Shown piece after piece: positions 23,621-33,256 of a stretch of DNA of 38,855 bases. How positions within the stretch are numbered: position 1 is the stretch's first letter; each line of letters starts with the position of its first letter. Under the pieces are notes generated by a model that worked only from the letters and a program-made list of their open reading frames with translations, did not search any database and had not been told where the DNA came from. Origin of the DNA: Archaeoglobi archaeon (lineage in GTDB: Archaea; Halobacteriota; Archaeoglobi; Archaeoglobales; Archaeoglobaceae); assembly GCA_029259415.1 (NCBI GenBank), contig JAPDIW010000079.1:1-38855 (forward strand). Reading direction: 5' to 3'. The translations under genes and the position numbers were made by a program.

Positions 23621-25042
23621 TTATGTGATTTTAATTTCAGGTAAAGTGTCATTGAATTCGTTGTCGATTAGACTTATTTGCCTTTTAATGATTTTTCTCA
23701 TCTCTATTGCTGGTTTTAAACAAAATGTTTCAAATTCTTTTTTACTAATGTCATCTCTCTCATATACATGAGGGAAAAGTAGCTTTAGATAACCTGTGCA
23801 TATTTTTACTATAGCTCTAGTATCTCTCGTATCTGCGTTTTTAGGTATATCTAACAAAGAATCAACTACCTTAGCAAAATCTGGTACTGTCCTTAGTTTG
23901 TGTAATATTTCGGAGAAATATTCAACATTCAACGCATATCCTCTCAACTTTAAATCTTCTCGCATTCTAGGTAATTTCCATCCTTCAATGAAACCATGAA
24001 ATCTGTCTAACAAGGCAGAATCTTGAAAGAACTTTGGTAAATTAACGAAATATTTGCTATGTAGTGGTTTTCTATCCTTTGTTAAAGGAATATTTCCTAA
24101 TAAAATAAGACCTGCGTCAGAATTATCTCTATAATCAGCTATCGCAAATGTTCCAGACTCTAAATAATTTTTTAACGCCCCTTGTAATTCGGCAGGATCT
24201 GAAAACTTTATAGACGAAATTTCATCTAGAGCAACAAAATCATAACGTTTTATTATTCCTGGAGTAGCCCGAGCAATATCATAAAAAAGTTTGGCCCTTG
24301 AAACAACACCACCACTTATAACCCAGCCATATTTACTTAGATTATTGAAGGTATAAGACTTACCTGTTCCTTTAGGTGCGAGTTCTATCATGTTTAAGTT
24401 CGGTTCAACAAAAACGAGAAGCCGAGCTAGAAATAATAACTTTTGAGAAAGCGATTCGAAACCATCAGGGTTGTATTCCATAGAACGTATCAGAACATCT
24501 ATCCATTCTTCTAAAGAAAATTCTTTTCGTTTCTCCCTGAAATACTCTACATCCACTTCATAAGGTTTAAATGGTTTATAGTCAACTATTTCTATTGCTC
24601 CTTTTTGTTTTCCTTCAGGCGGAATATAAACTAATTTAACGACACCCCAAACTTCCCCTCCTTTTAATTCTGGGAACTTCTTAGCAATATATTGAGGAAT
24701 CCTACCTTCATTGAGTTTTATACCAATATCTGGTATAGAAAATCTCAATATCCCTGATTTTATATCTGGTTCTACTACAATTCTTGCAAGTAATGTGACC
24801 TCCTTTAAATCGTTTAAAAGAGTTCCTTTTATTTTGCTCCTTTTATGGGCAATATGAGTATTCAAAAAAAGTTTTAAAGCATCTACATCCAAATTTCCAT
24901 ACTCATCTGTAAACTTCCTTAGTATCCAATCTTTAACAAAAGAAGGTAGGTTATATCCAGAGAATACTCTATACTCCTTTGGGCTTTTGAATACAGACTC
25001 TTCTGGGAATACTCTTTTTATTTTTTCATCTAACTCATTCAT
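23621..25042 (-). CDS. brxL: BREX AAA+ protein BrxL (short, without Lon protease domain)
   Basis: This is a 473-residue AAA+ protein of the BrxL/Lon-like family. Walker A is PKGTGKS at 223-229, Walker B FVALDE at 269-274, and a sensor-like LLGNIPLTKDRKPLHSKYF (landmark LLGNIPL) follows. The N-terminal 200 residues hold an OB-like region (GGEVWGVVKLVYIP). Type 1 BrxL proteins are about 680 residues with a C-terminal Lon-protease-like domain. Here the protein ends about 200 residues after Walker B with no Lon Ser-Lys region, so it is an ATPase only. In BREX, BrxL is a DNA-translocating ring needed for defence. It is the last gene of the operon, with an ATGA overlap with pglZ. Confidence 0.88.
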   Translation of the reverse strand: MNELDEKIKRVFPEESVFKSPKEYRVFSGYNLPSFVKDWILRKFTDEYGNLDVDALKLFLNTHIAHKRSKIKGTLLNDLKEVTLLARIVVEPDIKSGILRFSIPDIGIKLNEGRIPQYIAKKFPELKGGEVWGVVKLVYIPPEGKQKGAIEIVDYKPFKPYEVDVEYFREKRKEFSLEEWIDVLIRSMEYNPDGFESLSQKLLFLARLLVFVEPNLNMIELAPKGTGKSYTFNNLSKYGWVISGGVVSRAKLFYDIARATPGIIKRYDFVALDEISSIKFSDPAELQGALKNYLESGTFAIADYRDNSDAGLILLGNIPLTKDRKPLHSKYFVNLPKFFQDSALLDRFHGFIEGWKLPRMREDLKLRGYALNVEYFSEILHKLRTVPDFAKVVDSLLDIPKNADTRDTRAIVKICTGYLKLLFPHVYERDDISKKEFETFCLKPAIEMRKIIKRQISLIDNEFNDTLPEIKIT

Positions 25043-27420
25043 AGGAGATCCCTCTCTTTAAATCCTCCTCTGATAGTTACCTTTATTCGATACTTCATAT
25101 CACCTATCTTCAATATTATCGTGTACGTCCCAACTTTTAATCCTTTTAGATCTATCTTGTAGACATCATTCTCTTTCTCGTATGATACATTCAATGAACG
25201 CTCATTGAGAAAAGCCTCAGGAATATACAAAGGTTGTGGGTATATTTTGAATTGAACTACCGGATTGGTTATCCAAATTTCAGGATTAATAATTTCAATT
25301 TTATATTTGATTTTATCTTTTTCAGTTTCTATTATAATATAAGGTACTAAAACTTCTTCGGGAGTTGCACCTCCATGAACTTCTCTATAAGGAGTATTAT
25401 TTAACGAAACATGTTTCAATGCTACAAGAGTCTTTCTGCCCCGACAATTTCCTTCATCAACGTTCCACATAATAAAATACTCGTCATCCTTGTAATCTAC
25501 CCCGTCAATCCACATACATCTTCCCTCATGTTCGGCATTTTGCAAATTGAGTCTTTTAAAGTTACCAAAATCTTTCAAACACAAAAAACTGAATCCATGA
25601 TCTGAAACGATGCCAATTTTGTTATGTGGCATTTCAATAATTTTCTTTACGATTTTTTCTATAATCTCAATTTCTTTGATTAGGTCATCTGGATATTTAT
25701 ATGGTTTTTGATTGTGGATGTATTTATCTAAATCTTCAATTTTTTCAAATTCGTATCTATTGCATTCTGTAGTACTTGGCAAATTGGCTCGTGTAAGCAT
25801 TTTCTTTTTTACAATTCTTCTGTTCTCTTTGCCATATCTACTGAGTAGATGAACTATTAAAGGAAACCATTCTGCTCCTAACCCATCTACCCACACATAT
25901 TTAATATTCTCTTCTATTTTTGCTTTAGGCAGTGAATAATACCAATCTGAAAAAGTAGACTTGTTTTTATTCTTATTATTAATTAGTTCTTCTATTTTTG
26001 GCGATGTAGTATGTCTTATTTTTGAAAAGTTATACTCCTTAAAATATTCGAGTATCCAATTATCCACTTCATTATCAGGCTTTATTAGGTCCCAATCTAA
26101 ATAATAGGCTAATTCTGGATAAATCTTTTTTAGATCAAGAATGATTTCTTGAACATCAATATTCCTTAATTCAGAAATAATATACTCCCTCTCAGTAAAT
26201 GTTATGTTAGTCAGATATTCGAGCTTTTTCTTTAGTGAATAACTTTTTATATTACCAAGTGCATTGGCAAGTTCTCTTTCTACAAATTGAGCTGGGAAGT
26301 TGAGATTCTTGTGTATGAGGTTTAAAAATTCTTTCCTCTCGGAAAAAACATCTTTAGTTAGCGTTTCGGGAGGTAGGTGAAATATTTCTAACCATAACTT
26401 TTCTATCAAATCCTCTTCTTTTAATTCCCTCAATCTTTTGAAACATTTATATAAATAGGAAGATTTAAACTTATCTAAAGCTAAGAAAAGGTTTTTAATT
26501 AACCATCTTTCATAATACTCGTTCGTTCTCAAATAGAGAACGAGAAGGTCTTTGGGTGTTAATCTTTCTATACTTCTAAAATTAAAATGTCTCAAAAATA
26601 TGTTTTCTATGGTTAATCCTTTTTCATTATATCTGCTGCCTACCTCCTTTATGAGTTCGTTCCAAAACTCTACTTCATCATCTTTAAACTTTACCGGAAC
26701 CTTGATTTCAAAAATCTCTTCAAGAAATTCTTTTTGATTTGAAATCTCCCTTAACTCAAATGCTTGATCTGGGAGAAAATTTTTATAAAAACATGACAAA
26801 GATTTAGACAGAGATAAAATACCTTCCACATTTTCCCTTTTCCAAACACTTAGCCATTCTTCAGTAGTAGATATTACTGCAAGGTTTTCTAAGGAAATAT
26901 TCTTATAATCTAAATCAAAATTTATTTGATATATGGTTATTTTTCGAGAAGAGGTTTCTAACTTCCAAACTGGTGCCCATTCTTCCTTTCTGTAAAAGTT
27001 AGTCCAGAATTCTTGTTCAAATCTTTCCCACAAACCAACTAAGGGTATATAAATTCTTATATTGTTTTGCTTTTCAATTTCAGTTAGGCTTTTTAAGGTT
27101 ATATAAAAATCTTCTTTGCCTTGAAATCTCAGAAATTCCGAGAGTGGTGCCACAACAGCATTGTTAGGTATTTCCTTTACCCAATTTATTATTTCATCTG
27201 TTGTCAGCCATCGATTTTTACCAGATAAAATTTCCGTTATTTCTCTACTTTCAACATTACAATTTTTAATCAGAAATCTAATAATTTCTCGTAATTCTTC
27301 GAAAGAATTGACGAAGATAAATCTTACTGGAAACCTTCTGTCAGAGATCCTTTCAGAATATTTATCCTGCCTTATTCTATTGTATAACTCTCCAAGAGAA
27401 TGGAATTTTTCTACTCCCAT
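25039..27420 (-). CDS. pglZ: BREX phosphatase-fold protein PglZ
   Basis: This 793-residue protein has a C-terminal PglZ domain of the alkaline-phosphatase superfamily. Metal and active-site landmarks are YVWVDGLGAEW (Asp512), LPSTTE (547-552, possible Thr nucleophile), VSDHGFS (606-611), HEGR (631-634) and VHGGATPEEVLVPY (His682). The N-terminal 450 residues are helical and not recognisable in detail. PglZ is the signature protein of all BREX systems; some members hydrolyse nucleotides or phosphodiesters, but its role in defence is unresolved. It is joined to brxC by a one-base stop/start overlap and to brxL by four bases. Confidence 0.93.
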   Translation of the reverse strand: MGVEKFHSLGELYNRIRQDKYSERISDRRFPVRFIFVNSFEELREIIRFLIKNCNVESREITEILSGKNRWLTTDEIINWVKEIPNNAVVAPLSEFLRFQGKEDFYITLKSLTEIEKQNNIRIYIPLVGLWERFEQEFWTNFYRKEEWAPVWKLETSSRKITIYQINFDLDYKNISLENLAVISTTEEWLSVWKRENVEGILSLSKSLSCFYKNFLPDQAFELREISNQKEFLEEIFEIKVPVKFKDDEVEFWNELIKEVGSRYNEKGLTIENIFLRHFNFRSIERLTPKDLLVLYLRTNEYYERWLIKNLFLALDKFKSSYLYKCFKRLRELKEEDLIEKLWLEIFHLPPETLTKDVFSERKEFLNLIHKNLNFPAQFVERELANALGNIKSYSLKKKLEYLTNITFTEREYIISELRNIDVQEIILDLKKIYPELAYYLDWDLIKPDNEVDNWILEYFKEYNFSKIRHTTSPKIEELINNKNKNKSTFSDWYYSLPKAKIEENIKYVWVDGLGAEWFPLIVHLLSRYGKENRRIVKKKMLTRANLPSTTECNRYEFEKIEDLDKYIHNQKPYKYPDDLIKEIEIIEKIVKKIIEMPHNKIGIVSDHGFSFLCLKDFGNFKRLNLQNAEHEGRCMWIDGVDYKDDEYFIMWNVDEGNCRGRKTLVALKHVSLNNTPYREVHGGATPEEVLVPYIIIETEKDKIKYKIEIINPEIWITNPVVQFKIYPQPLYIPEAFLNERSLNVSYEKENDVYKIDLKGLKVGTYTIILKIGDMKYRIKVTIRGGFKERDLL

Positions 27421-30400
27421 TAAACTCCCTCCAGATACTTTTCAATTATTTCTACGATATCTGGGTGTTTATCTTTTAATTCATCTATAAGTTTAATTAG
27501 GATTTCTTTGACATTCTTTTCAGAACTTTCCCAAATCCGTTTTTTAATATTTTCAATCCTTCCCGCAGGTATGAAAGAATGGGATTCAGTATATTGAGAA
27601 ACAGTTATTTTATTATCCTGTGTAATTATCTCACTACTCTTAGTCTGTTTCAATTCTTCGATTTGCTTTTCAAGTTGTGCCTGACTTTTCTTAAGTTTCT
27701 CTGTGTACCAATCTTTAACTTTCTCTCTAACTCTATCTTCTGTCCAAGAAGCAACTTCTTCTTGCATATTTTTCCTAATATAATTTATAACCTCTTCTAT
27801 ATCCTCAGATGAAATTTCAACTCCTTCTATACTTTTCAACCACTTTTTAAACAATTCCTTCAGATTTTCTTGGTCTATTAAAATGTCAAGATCATACCTT
27901 ACACCCTCTATAGCATTTAAGCAATCCCTTATCTTTTCATACGTAAGCTCCCTATCAATTGATTGAACGAGTTCAAAAATAGCATCTATAGCTTTCGTAG
28001 TATTTTCATTAATATTCTCTGCGAATTTGAATGCCCATATTGGAAAGCCTTGTTTTTTAACCCATTCTCTTACCTTCCATCTTGCATCATTCAAACTTCT
28101 AACATCCTCAAGTTTAAATAAATCTTTCAAAATCTCAATAAGTTTTTCTTCATCTTCTGTTCCAAAACGAACTTCCAACTTCTCTCTATGCGTTCCTTTT
28201 TCCCAGTAATCAAACAAAGTTAATATTTTATCTCTCATTACCTCTTTTTGAATTGGTATTCCTGTTCCAGCTTCAAAAAGTTTACCAATATATTCCCTCA
28301 TCAAAAAACCAACTGCTGCCATATTAACCATATTGGGGTACAATCCATAAGGTGGTTTGGTGAGGAATCTTAGAGCATCTCCTAGATTAAATACTCCGCT
28401 ATCTTTTTCTTTTTCAAAGACTTTTCTTATTTCTAAATACATCTTTTTCAGGGGATGGTTTTCAAAAATGTCATCTTTTATTTTTAGATTTATATCTACA
28501 ATGTATTCCCCATTGTTGTCTTTAATAATCTCTCGTAGATATCTTTCTGGACCTTTAGATGTCTTTTCTTCTATATCCTTTCTGCTATTGGCGAATAAAA
28601 ATATTTCAGCAGAGGTTTTAGATCGTTTGTATGTCCAAATATTCCTGTTTTTTTGTGTCTCCTCTATATTCTCTAAACCATAAGAGAATATCTTTCTAGA
28701 CAATTCCTCGTTTATCTTTCTGCTAAACTGACTCATTAATTCTTTACCACTTTCATTCTGCAAGAACCACTCAATATATCCCGATTTTACTTGATTAATC
28801 CAGTCATCAATAATCTTTCTTGCATATTCCTCGTTTATATTTCGCTCTTCTGGATAATTATGTTTGTCTGCGACTATTGCCCTTGCTTTATATTCTATGA
28901 ATCTATTAAATGTTTTGTCATCTAGGGTTACTTCAGATACGACAAAAATTATATTTCTGAGGTCATCATCATTAGAGATCTCCTTTAATATGTTTTTTAT
29001 TTGTTGTAATTCTTGTTCACTTTTTCCTAAAAACAAACATAGGTGAATTGTATAATCCTTTTTAAAGGCTTTTTCTGTTTTTCTCCTTATTAGATGTCCA
29101 TTTAAACTAGTGTCCATTATTATGAATTCAACATCTCTATTTACGGAAGCACTAATGGTATCTTGTAGTTCTTTTTCTTGCTTACTATTGAGTATTCTGT
29201 CAATTGTATTATATTCACTTTTTATCTTATTCTTTTCGGTTTCAACTTCTCTTGAGGGTAGACCTGAGCTTGTAATTAAGTATAAATTATCTGGTGTTTT
29301 ATTGATTATTTGCTTGTCATCAATGAATGATAGAATGCTGGTTAAATCTTTCTGATCAATAGCCCCAGCAAAAAGATTTATTATATTCTTCTCAGAAGGA
29401 ACAACAAGAGAAGATTCTCCAACCTCCACAAATCTGTAAAGAAGGTTTAGAAGAAGTGCACCTTTAAACACAGACAAATATTTATCACCTTTCTCCTCCA
29501 AAGCGTCCTTGTGAAGTTTAAATTTTTCCAGCACGGCATGAACTTTTTCGCTTTCCATCCTTTCAAATTCTTCATAGAAAAAGTCCCAAAGATAATCTGC
29601 TGTCAAAAATATCTTTCCATTCTCTCCTGGATTTTCTTTTATGAATTTCTTGAAACCACTTCTTTCATCATACAAAAAATTGAAAATGCTCCTTTCTGTA
29701 GAACCTATATTTCTTGCTATAAAAGTTGCTAAATACGCAGTATAAGGATGGATTGGGAAAAGATTCTTTAGGGATTTTTGAACTTGCGTTCCTTCACTCC
29801 CGGTAATTTCCTCTATTAAAGATTTCACTGAATCTATATACTTATCTTTAATCTCTGTAAATTTGTCCATATCTTTTTTCTTAATAGCGGCGTTGATAAT
29901 GTGGTAAGTGGTTATAGGCTCCATTGAATAATCCAATACTTTAAATCTTCCAAGAACTTTTTCTACATCATCTCTTGAAATATTTGTCTGGTAGGGTTTT
30001 CTATGAGCGACAACAAACAAATAAACACCTTTGTTGGTAGATAGTTCTGCTATATTCTGCAATTCTGTCAATAATAGACCAGATTTAGGCAATTCCAAAA
30101 TCCCAGTAAATTCATCCCAATAAATTACTAAATAATCTGCAATTCCTTTATTTTTTAGTTCATTTCTTACATCTACCAACCAGTTTGCAATATTTTCAGT
30201 AGAGAAGTGAATACCTTTTTGTGAAAGTATGTCTTCTATTTTGGTTAATATATTGATGTTCCCTTGTTGAAGCTTAGAAATTATATCTTCTTTAGTTCCA
30301 TAAACCTCTAATTCTGTTCCCCTGAAAATATTTTCCCAGTTTATTTCATCACTTTTTAATTTTGCAATCATTTTATCAAAATCAGTTTTTGTAATGAGTT

Positions 30401-30833
30401 CAATTCCTTCTTTCTTTAAGGCATTTTTTACCGCTTTTTCAAGTACCAATGCAAAGGTTCTATTATCAATAATTGAGGACGTTCCCTTTAAAACAACTGG
30501 AAAAACCCTCCTATTTTTACGGAAATTTTTTATTTTAAATTTTATTTGTTCTTCCAGATTTTCAATGAAGTCATTTATCTCATTAAGATCATCAAAAAGA
30601 AGGTGTTTTACTACAGCGGTTGCATGGCTTTTTCCGGTGCCATAAGCTCCCTGCAGCCATATTGGTTTTCTTTCTTCTGGTTTGCTACTTTCAAGCGAGT
30701 TTATCGTTTCTGATAGCACTTTATAAAATTTTTCGTTAGGAATAAATTGCTTCCAGTATGTTCCAATTTCGTTTTCTAAATCATAAACAGGTTGGAAGTA
30801 ATCATTTAACCCTACAATTTCCTCATACCTCAT
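27420..30833 (-). CDS. brxC: BREX large P-loop ATPase BrxC/PglY
   Basis: This is a 1137-residue ATPase, the usual size for the BrxC/PglY family. Walker A is GAYGTGKS at 62-69 and Walker B is YLVIYWDEF at 234-242. The N-terminal YFQPVYDLENE is typical. The C-terminal third is coiled-coil-like (LKKSQAQLEKQIEELKQTK), followed by a helical tail. BrxC is a core BREX component thought to act with PglZ. It overlaps brxP by 4 bases and pglZ by 1, so all four genes form one translationally coupled unit. The codons are A/T-rich, with many AAA, ATA and TTT. Confidence 0.92.
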   Translation of the reverse strand: MRYEEIVGLNDYFQPVYDLENEIGTYWKQFIPNEKFYKVLSETINSLESSKPEERKPIWLQGAYGTGKSHATAVVKHLLFDDLNEINDFIENLEEQIKFKIKNFRKNRRVFPVVLKGTSSIIDNRTFALVLEKAVKNALKKEGIELITKTDFDKMIAKLKSDEINWENIFRGTELEVYGTKEDIISKLQQGNINILTKIEDILSQKGIHFSTENIANWLVDVRNELKNKGIADYLVIYWDEFTGILELPKSGLLLTELQNIAELSTNKGVYLFVVAHRKPYQTNISRDDVEKVLGRFKVLDYSMEPITTYHIINAAIKKKDMDKFTEIKDKYIDSVKSLIEEITGSEGTQVQKSLKNLFPIHPYTAYLATFIARNIGSTERSIFNFLYDERSGFKKFIKENPGENGKIFLTADYLWDFFYEEFERMESEKVHAVLEKFKLHKDALEEKGDKYLSVFKGALLLNLLYRFVEVGESSLVVPSEKNIINLFAGAIDQKDLTSILSFIDDKQIINKTPDNLYLITSSGLPSREVETEKNKIKSEYNTIDRILNSKQEKELQDTISASVNRDVEFIIMDTSLNGHLIRRKTEKAFKKDYTIHLCLFLGKSEQELQQIKNILKEISNDDDLRNIIFVVSEVTLDDKTFNRFIEYKARAIVADKHNYPEERNINEEYARKIIDDWINQVKSGYIEWFLQNESGKELMSQFSRKINEELSRKIFSYGLENIEETQKNRNIWTYKRSKTSAEIFLFANSRKDIEEKTSKGPERYLREIIKDNNGEYIVDINLKIKDDIFENHPLKKMYLEIRKVFEKEKDSGVFNLGDALRFLTKPPYGLYPNMVNMAAVGFLMREYIGKLFEAGTGIPIQKEVMRDKILTLFDYWEKGTHREKLEVRFGTEDEEKLIEILKDLFKLEDVRSLNDARWKVREWVKKQGFPIWAFKFAENINENTTKAIDAIFELVQSIDRELTYEKIRDCLNAIEGVRYDLDILIDQENLKELFKKWLKSIEGVEISSEDIEEVINYIRKNMQEEVASWTEDRVREKVKDWYTEKLKKSQAQLEKQIEELKQTKSSEIITQDNKITVSQYTESHSFIPAGRIENIKKRIWESSEKNVKEILIKLIDELKDKHPDIVEIIEKYLEGV

Positions 30834-33202
30834 TTTAACCTCGCCTCCGCAATTTTTACTACATCCAAAGATGAAAGGTCGTCCCTCAAATAAATATTAT
30901 CCAAGTCTGCAACTAAATCTACCCTTAGGATTTGCTCCTTATCTTCCTGAAGACCTCTTAAAATTCTTTCCAATTTATCTTTTGAAATCCCAAATAATTT
31001 ATATGGTCCCCCTTTGAATTTTTTGCTGTACAATTCCGATATGGTGAAGTCTTTTCTTCCCATATGTTCTGCTGCCTTATAAAGACTGTATGCAACTGCC
31101 AATGGATGAATATCGTCCGTGCCAATTTTCTTAATAGATTTTACAACCCTTCCTTTTTTATCTAAAAGACCGATTTGAAGTTTCTCCCCTAATGGAGAGT
31201 TATCAAACATATTAACCATAGCATCAATTGGATTACTTAGTGTGCCTTTACTTAGATTAGGATGCGATAAAGCAATTTTTTCTTTTAATTCTTTTTTGGT
31301 ACATATAATCCCCCAATCTACTTGATCACAGTACCACTCGATTACCCGCGAATTATAATATAGATTGTTCCAAATTATGCACCATACAAAAAGATTGTTT
31401 TTAAGATATATTTTTCTTAGATATTCACCTAACGCGGTAGTCTTTTTAGTTTTAGGCTCTACCAACTCCGCATCAATAAGCCAGTGAAGTACCGCTGGTA
31501 TTTGTTTTGGACCCAAGTTATTTTTCTCTAACCACCGATCACCAAAATTTAGAAATGAACTTAGCCACTCTTCTCTTAATCCAAAAGTGGAATATTTATC
31601 AATACCTCCAGTCTTTTTCTTCATAGAGCCACCTCCAACATTTTCGTGTATCGATTTGGATACTAAACATCCCTTTTTAACAAAATATATACAGTTTCCG
31701 CAATGAGTACATAACTCGCTGTTTATTTGTACATAGGGTCTAACCCTTAAGGCTTCTGTCGGACATTCAGCTTCGCATGCTCCACAGTGGATACAAAAAG
31801 TGCTTTTATATAATACCCTCTTTAGCTTATTAAGGAAATCAATGTCACACCCAATATTGTAAAACTCTACAATTTCCTTTTTACTATTTTTTGAAATTAC
31901 AAATGAATATAGCCTATTTCCTGTTTTAAATTCTCCAAAAATCTTATTGGGTGTTTTTTGCCTGTATAACACACTTCCTACAACTTTTACCCATTCTAAA
32001 AAATTTTCTTTGGGATATATCATTACTGCTTTAAGATGATTCCCATCAATCGAGAAATTTATAGTAGACTTATTTTTTAACCCTCTCCCACCAGCTCTTT
32101 TTTTCCATTGTCCACTTGCAATATATCTATTTATGTCTTTTTCCTCATCCAAACCCATCGCTTTAGAGTATTCTTTTAACAATTGAAAATACTCATTTAC
32201 TGAGTCATCTTCAATTTTGCTAAGGATATATTCCGACCACTCCGACGAAAAAGGACAAACCGAGCAGCCTACTCGAGTTAAACCTAGTCGGTACCCAAAA
32301 TTCATTCTAAGACGCCTTAAAAAAACATATAGTACTACTTCTGAAAGATTCCAGTATAGGATGGGTCTTACATTTATGATAGGAAAATGCTTAACTCCCT
32401 TCGCAATTCTCTGATAATTCGACCGTTTGTCGCTTTCTTCGGTTCTTACTCCTTCAAATACAACAATTTTAGACATTGTTCCGTTCTTTAAAATGTTTCT
32501 AATGAGATTAGTAAAAGGTGCAGTTTTAATCACTGTGCAGCACCATCTATGAACCCTACTAGGCGGACCGAACTCTCTCCAAAACTCTATTGCTGGCTTA
32601 GGAGGCTTAGCAATATAAAATTTTAATCCAGGATATCGTTTCTCATATTCTTCTTTAGTTTTTTCTACATTCTCATATGTATACGAAATTTCCATTGTAG
32701 TGTCTGAAAAGATGACTACTAAATCATCAGGAGGGATAACTCTTGTTACAAGGTCTAATACGACCTGTGAATCTTTTCCTCCACTGTAAGACACAGCAAA
32801 TAAGTAACCCTTCTTTTTGTAAACTTTATATGTATGCTCTATAAAATCCAAAGCTTCATTCTCCAACACAAATAAAGCTTCTTTATTTTTTTCAATTACC
32901 TTATTAATATCTATTGGTTCCAACTTGAGGTTTTGCCCTTTTTCTGTGAGTACTATTTTAGGGGGTTCAAATATGTTGCCTCCTTTAGCCTCAGCTACAA
33001 GCTCCCCTTTATAGTAGTATCTTCTCCCAATAGCCCAGAGTAATGGCTCCTGAGCTTTAGGATAGTCCCAAAACTTATCAAAACCCAAGAGATCTAATTC
33101 TTCGAAAAAGACAGGACGTGGCGGAGCTATAATTTTAGAACTATTCTCATTATCTACTAACAGAATACTATTTGTGTCTCTATCCCATGTTACTTTATAC
33201 AT
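30830..33202 (-). CDS. brxP: BREX type 4 PAPS-reductase-domain protein BrxP
   Basis: This 790-residue protein is built of several parts. The N-terminal segment is unknown (1-130). A PP-loop PAPS-reductase/DndC-like domain follows, with SGGKDS at 140-145, HRWCC at 219-222 and GCSVC at 312-316, whose cysteines could hold an Fe-S cluster as in DndC. A two-cluster ferredoxin segment has C470, C473, C476, C480 and C498, C501, C504, C512. The C-terminal DUF4007-like region starts near 533 (GGIDKYSTFGLREEW). BrxP defines type 4 BREX, which has no PglX methyltransferase. DndC-family proteins insert sulfur into DNA, so a sulfur-based self mark is a plausible role. ATG 33202 follows AAGGTGAAG. Confidence 0.92.
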   Translation of the reverse strand: MYKVTWDRDTNSILLVDNENSSKIIAPPRPVFFEELDLLGFDKFWDYPKAQEPLLWAIGRRYYYKGELVAEAKGGNIFEPPKIVLTEKGQNLKLEPIDINKVIEKNKEALFVLENEALDFIEHTYKVYKKKGYLFAVSYSGGKDSQVVLDLVTRVIPPDDLVVIFSDTTMEISYTYENVEKTKEEYEKRYPGLKFYIAKPPKPAIEFWREFGPPSRVHRWCCTVIKTAPFTNLIRNILKNGTMSKIVVFEGVRTEESDKRSNYQRIAKGVKHFPIINVRPILYWNLSEVVLYVFLRRLRMNFGYRLGLTRVGCSVCPFSSEWSEYILSKIEDDSVNEYFQLLKEYSKAMGLDEEKDINRYIASGQWKKRAGGRGLKNKSTINFSIDGNHLKAVMIYPKENFLEWVKVVGSVLYRQKTPNKIFGEFKTGNRLYSFVISKNSKKEIVEFYNIGCDIDFLNKLKRVLYKSTFCIHCGACEAECPTEALRVRPYVQINSELCTHCGNCIYFVKKGCLVSKSIHENVGGGSMKKKTGGIDKYSTFGLREEWLSSFLNFGDRWLEKNNLGPKQIPAVLHWLIDAELVEPKTKKTTALGEYLRKIYLKNNLFVWCIIWNNLYYNSRVIEWYCDQVDWGIICTKKELKEKIALSHPNLSKGTLSNPIDAMVNMFDNSPLGEKLQIGLLDKKGRVVKSIKKIGTDDIHPLAVAYSLYKAAEHMGRKDFTISELYSKKFKGGPYKLFGISKDKLERILRGLQEDKEQILRVDLVADLDNIYLRDDLSSLDVVKIAEARLK

Positions 33203-33232
33203 CTTCTCTTCACCTTTATTTTGTTTTGAGTT

Positions 33233-33250
33233 ATGAGTTTGTCGCCTAAC
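33233..33250 (-). repeat. Inverted repeat, brxP end of the BREX island
   Basis: The plus strand reads ATGAGTTTGTCGCCTAAC, the reverse complement (17/18) of 23599-23616. It lies 31 bases upstream of the brxP ATG, between it and the palindromes at 33257-33311. Confidence 0.8.
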
Positions 33251-33256
33251 TCGTTC

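Larger units (their letters stand above)
23520..33250 (-). mobile_element. Putative integron-like cassette carrying a type 4 BREX operon
   Basis: Read on the minus strand, the unit starts with GTTAGGC (33250-33244), carries brxP-brxC-pglZ-brxL, and ends with an attC-like structure from GCCTAAC (23605-23599) to a second GTTAGGC (23526-23520). This is the order of an integrated gene cassette: core site, gene, attC. The span is about 9.7 kb, far larger than ordinary cassettes. The inside is clearly A+T-richer than the flanking genes. No target-site duplication is visible, which argues against a simple transposon. The dead tyrosine recombinase next door (33365-34351) is the likely former partner. 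The boundaries are seen; the mechanism is inference. Confidence 0.5.

Noticed and set aside
29110-29355. Plus-strand open frames inside the BREX genes
   Set aside because: They are Ser/Leu/Phe/Ile-rich translations of the reverse of A+T-rich coding DNA, without ribosome sites or family motifs.
23599-33250. Classical DNA transposon with terminal inverted repeats
   Set aside because: No target-site duplication is seen (TCCTCCT versus TCGTTCA outside the repeats) and no DDE transposase lies inside the island.
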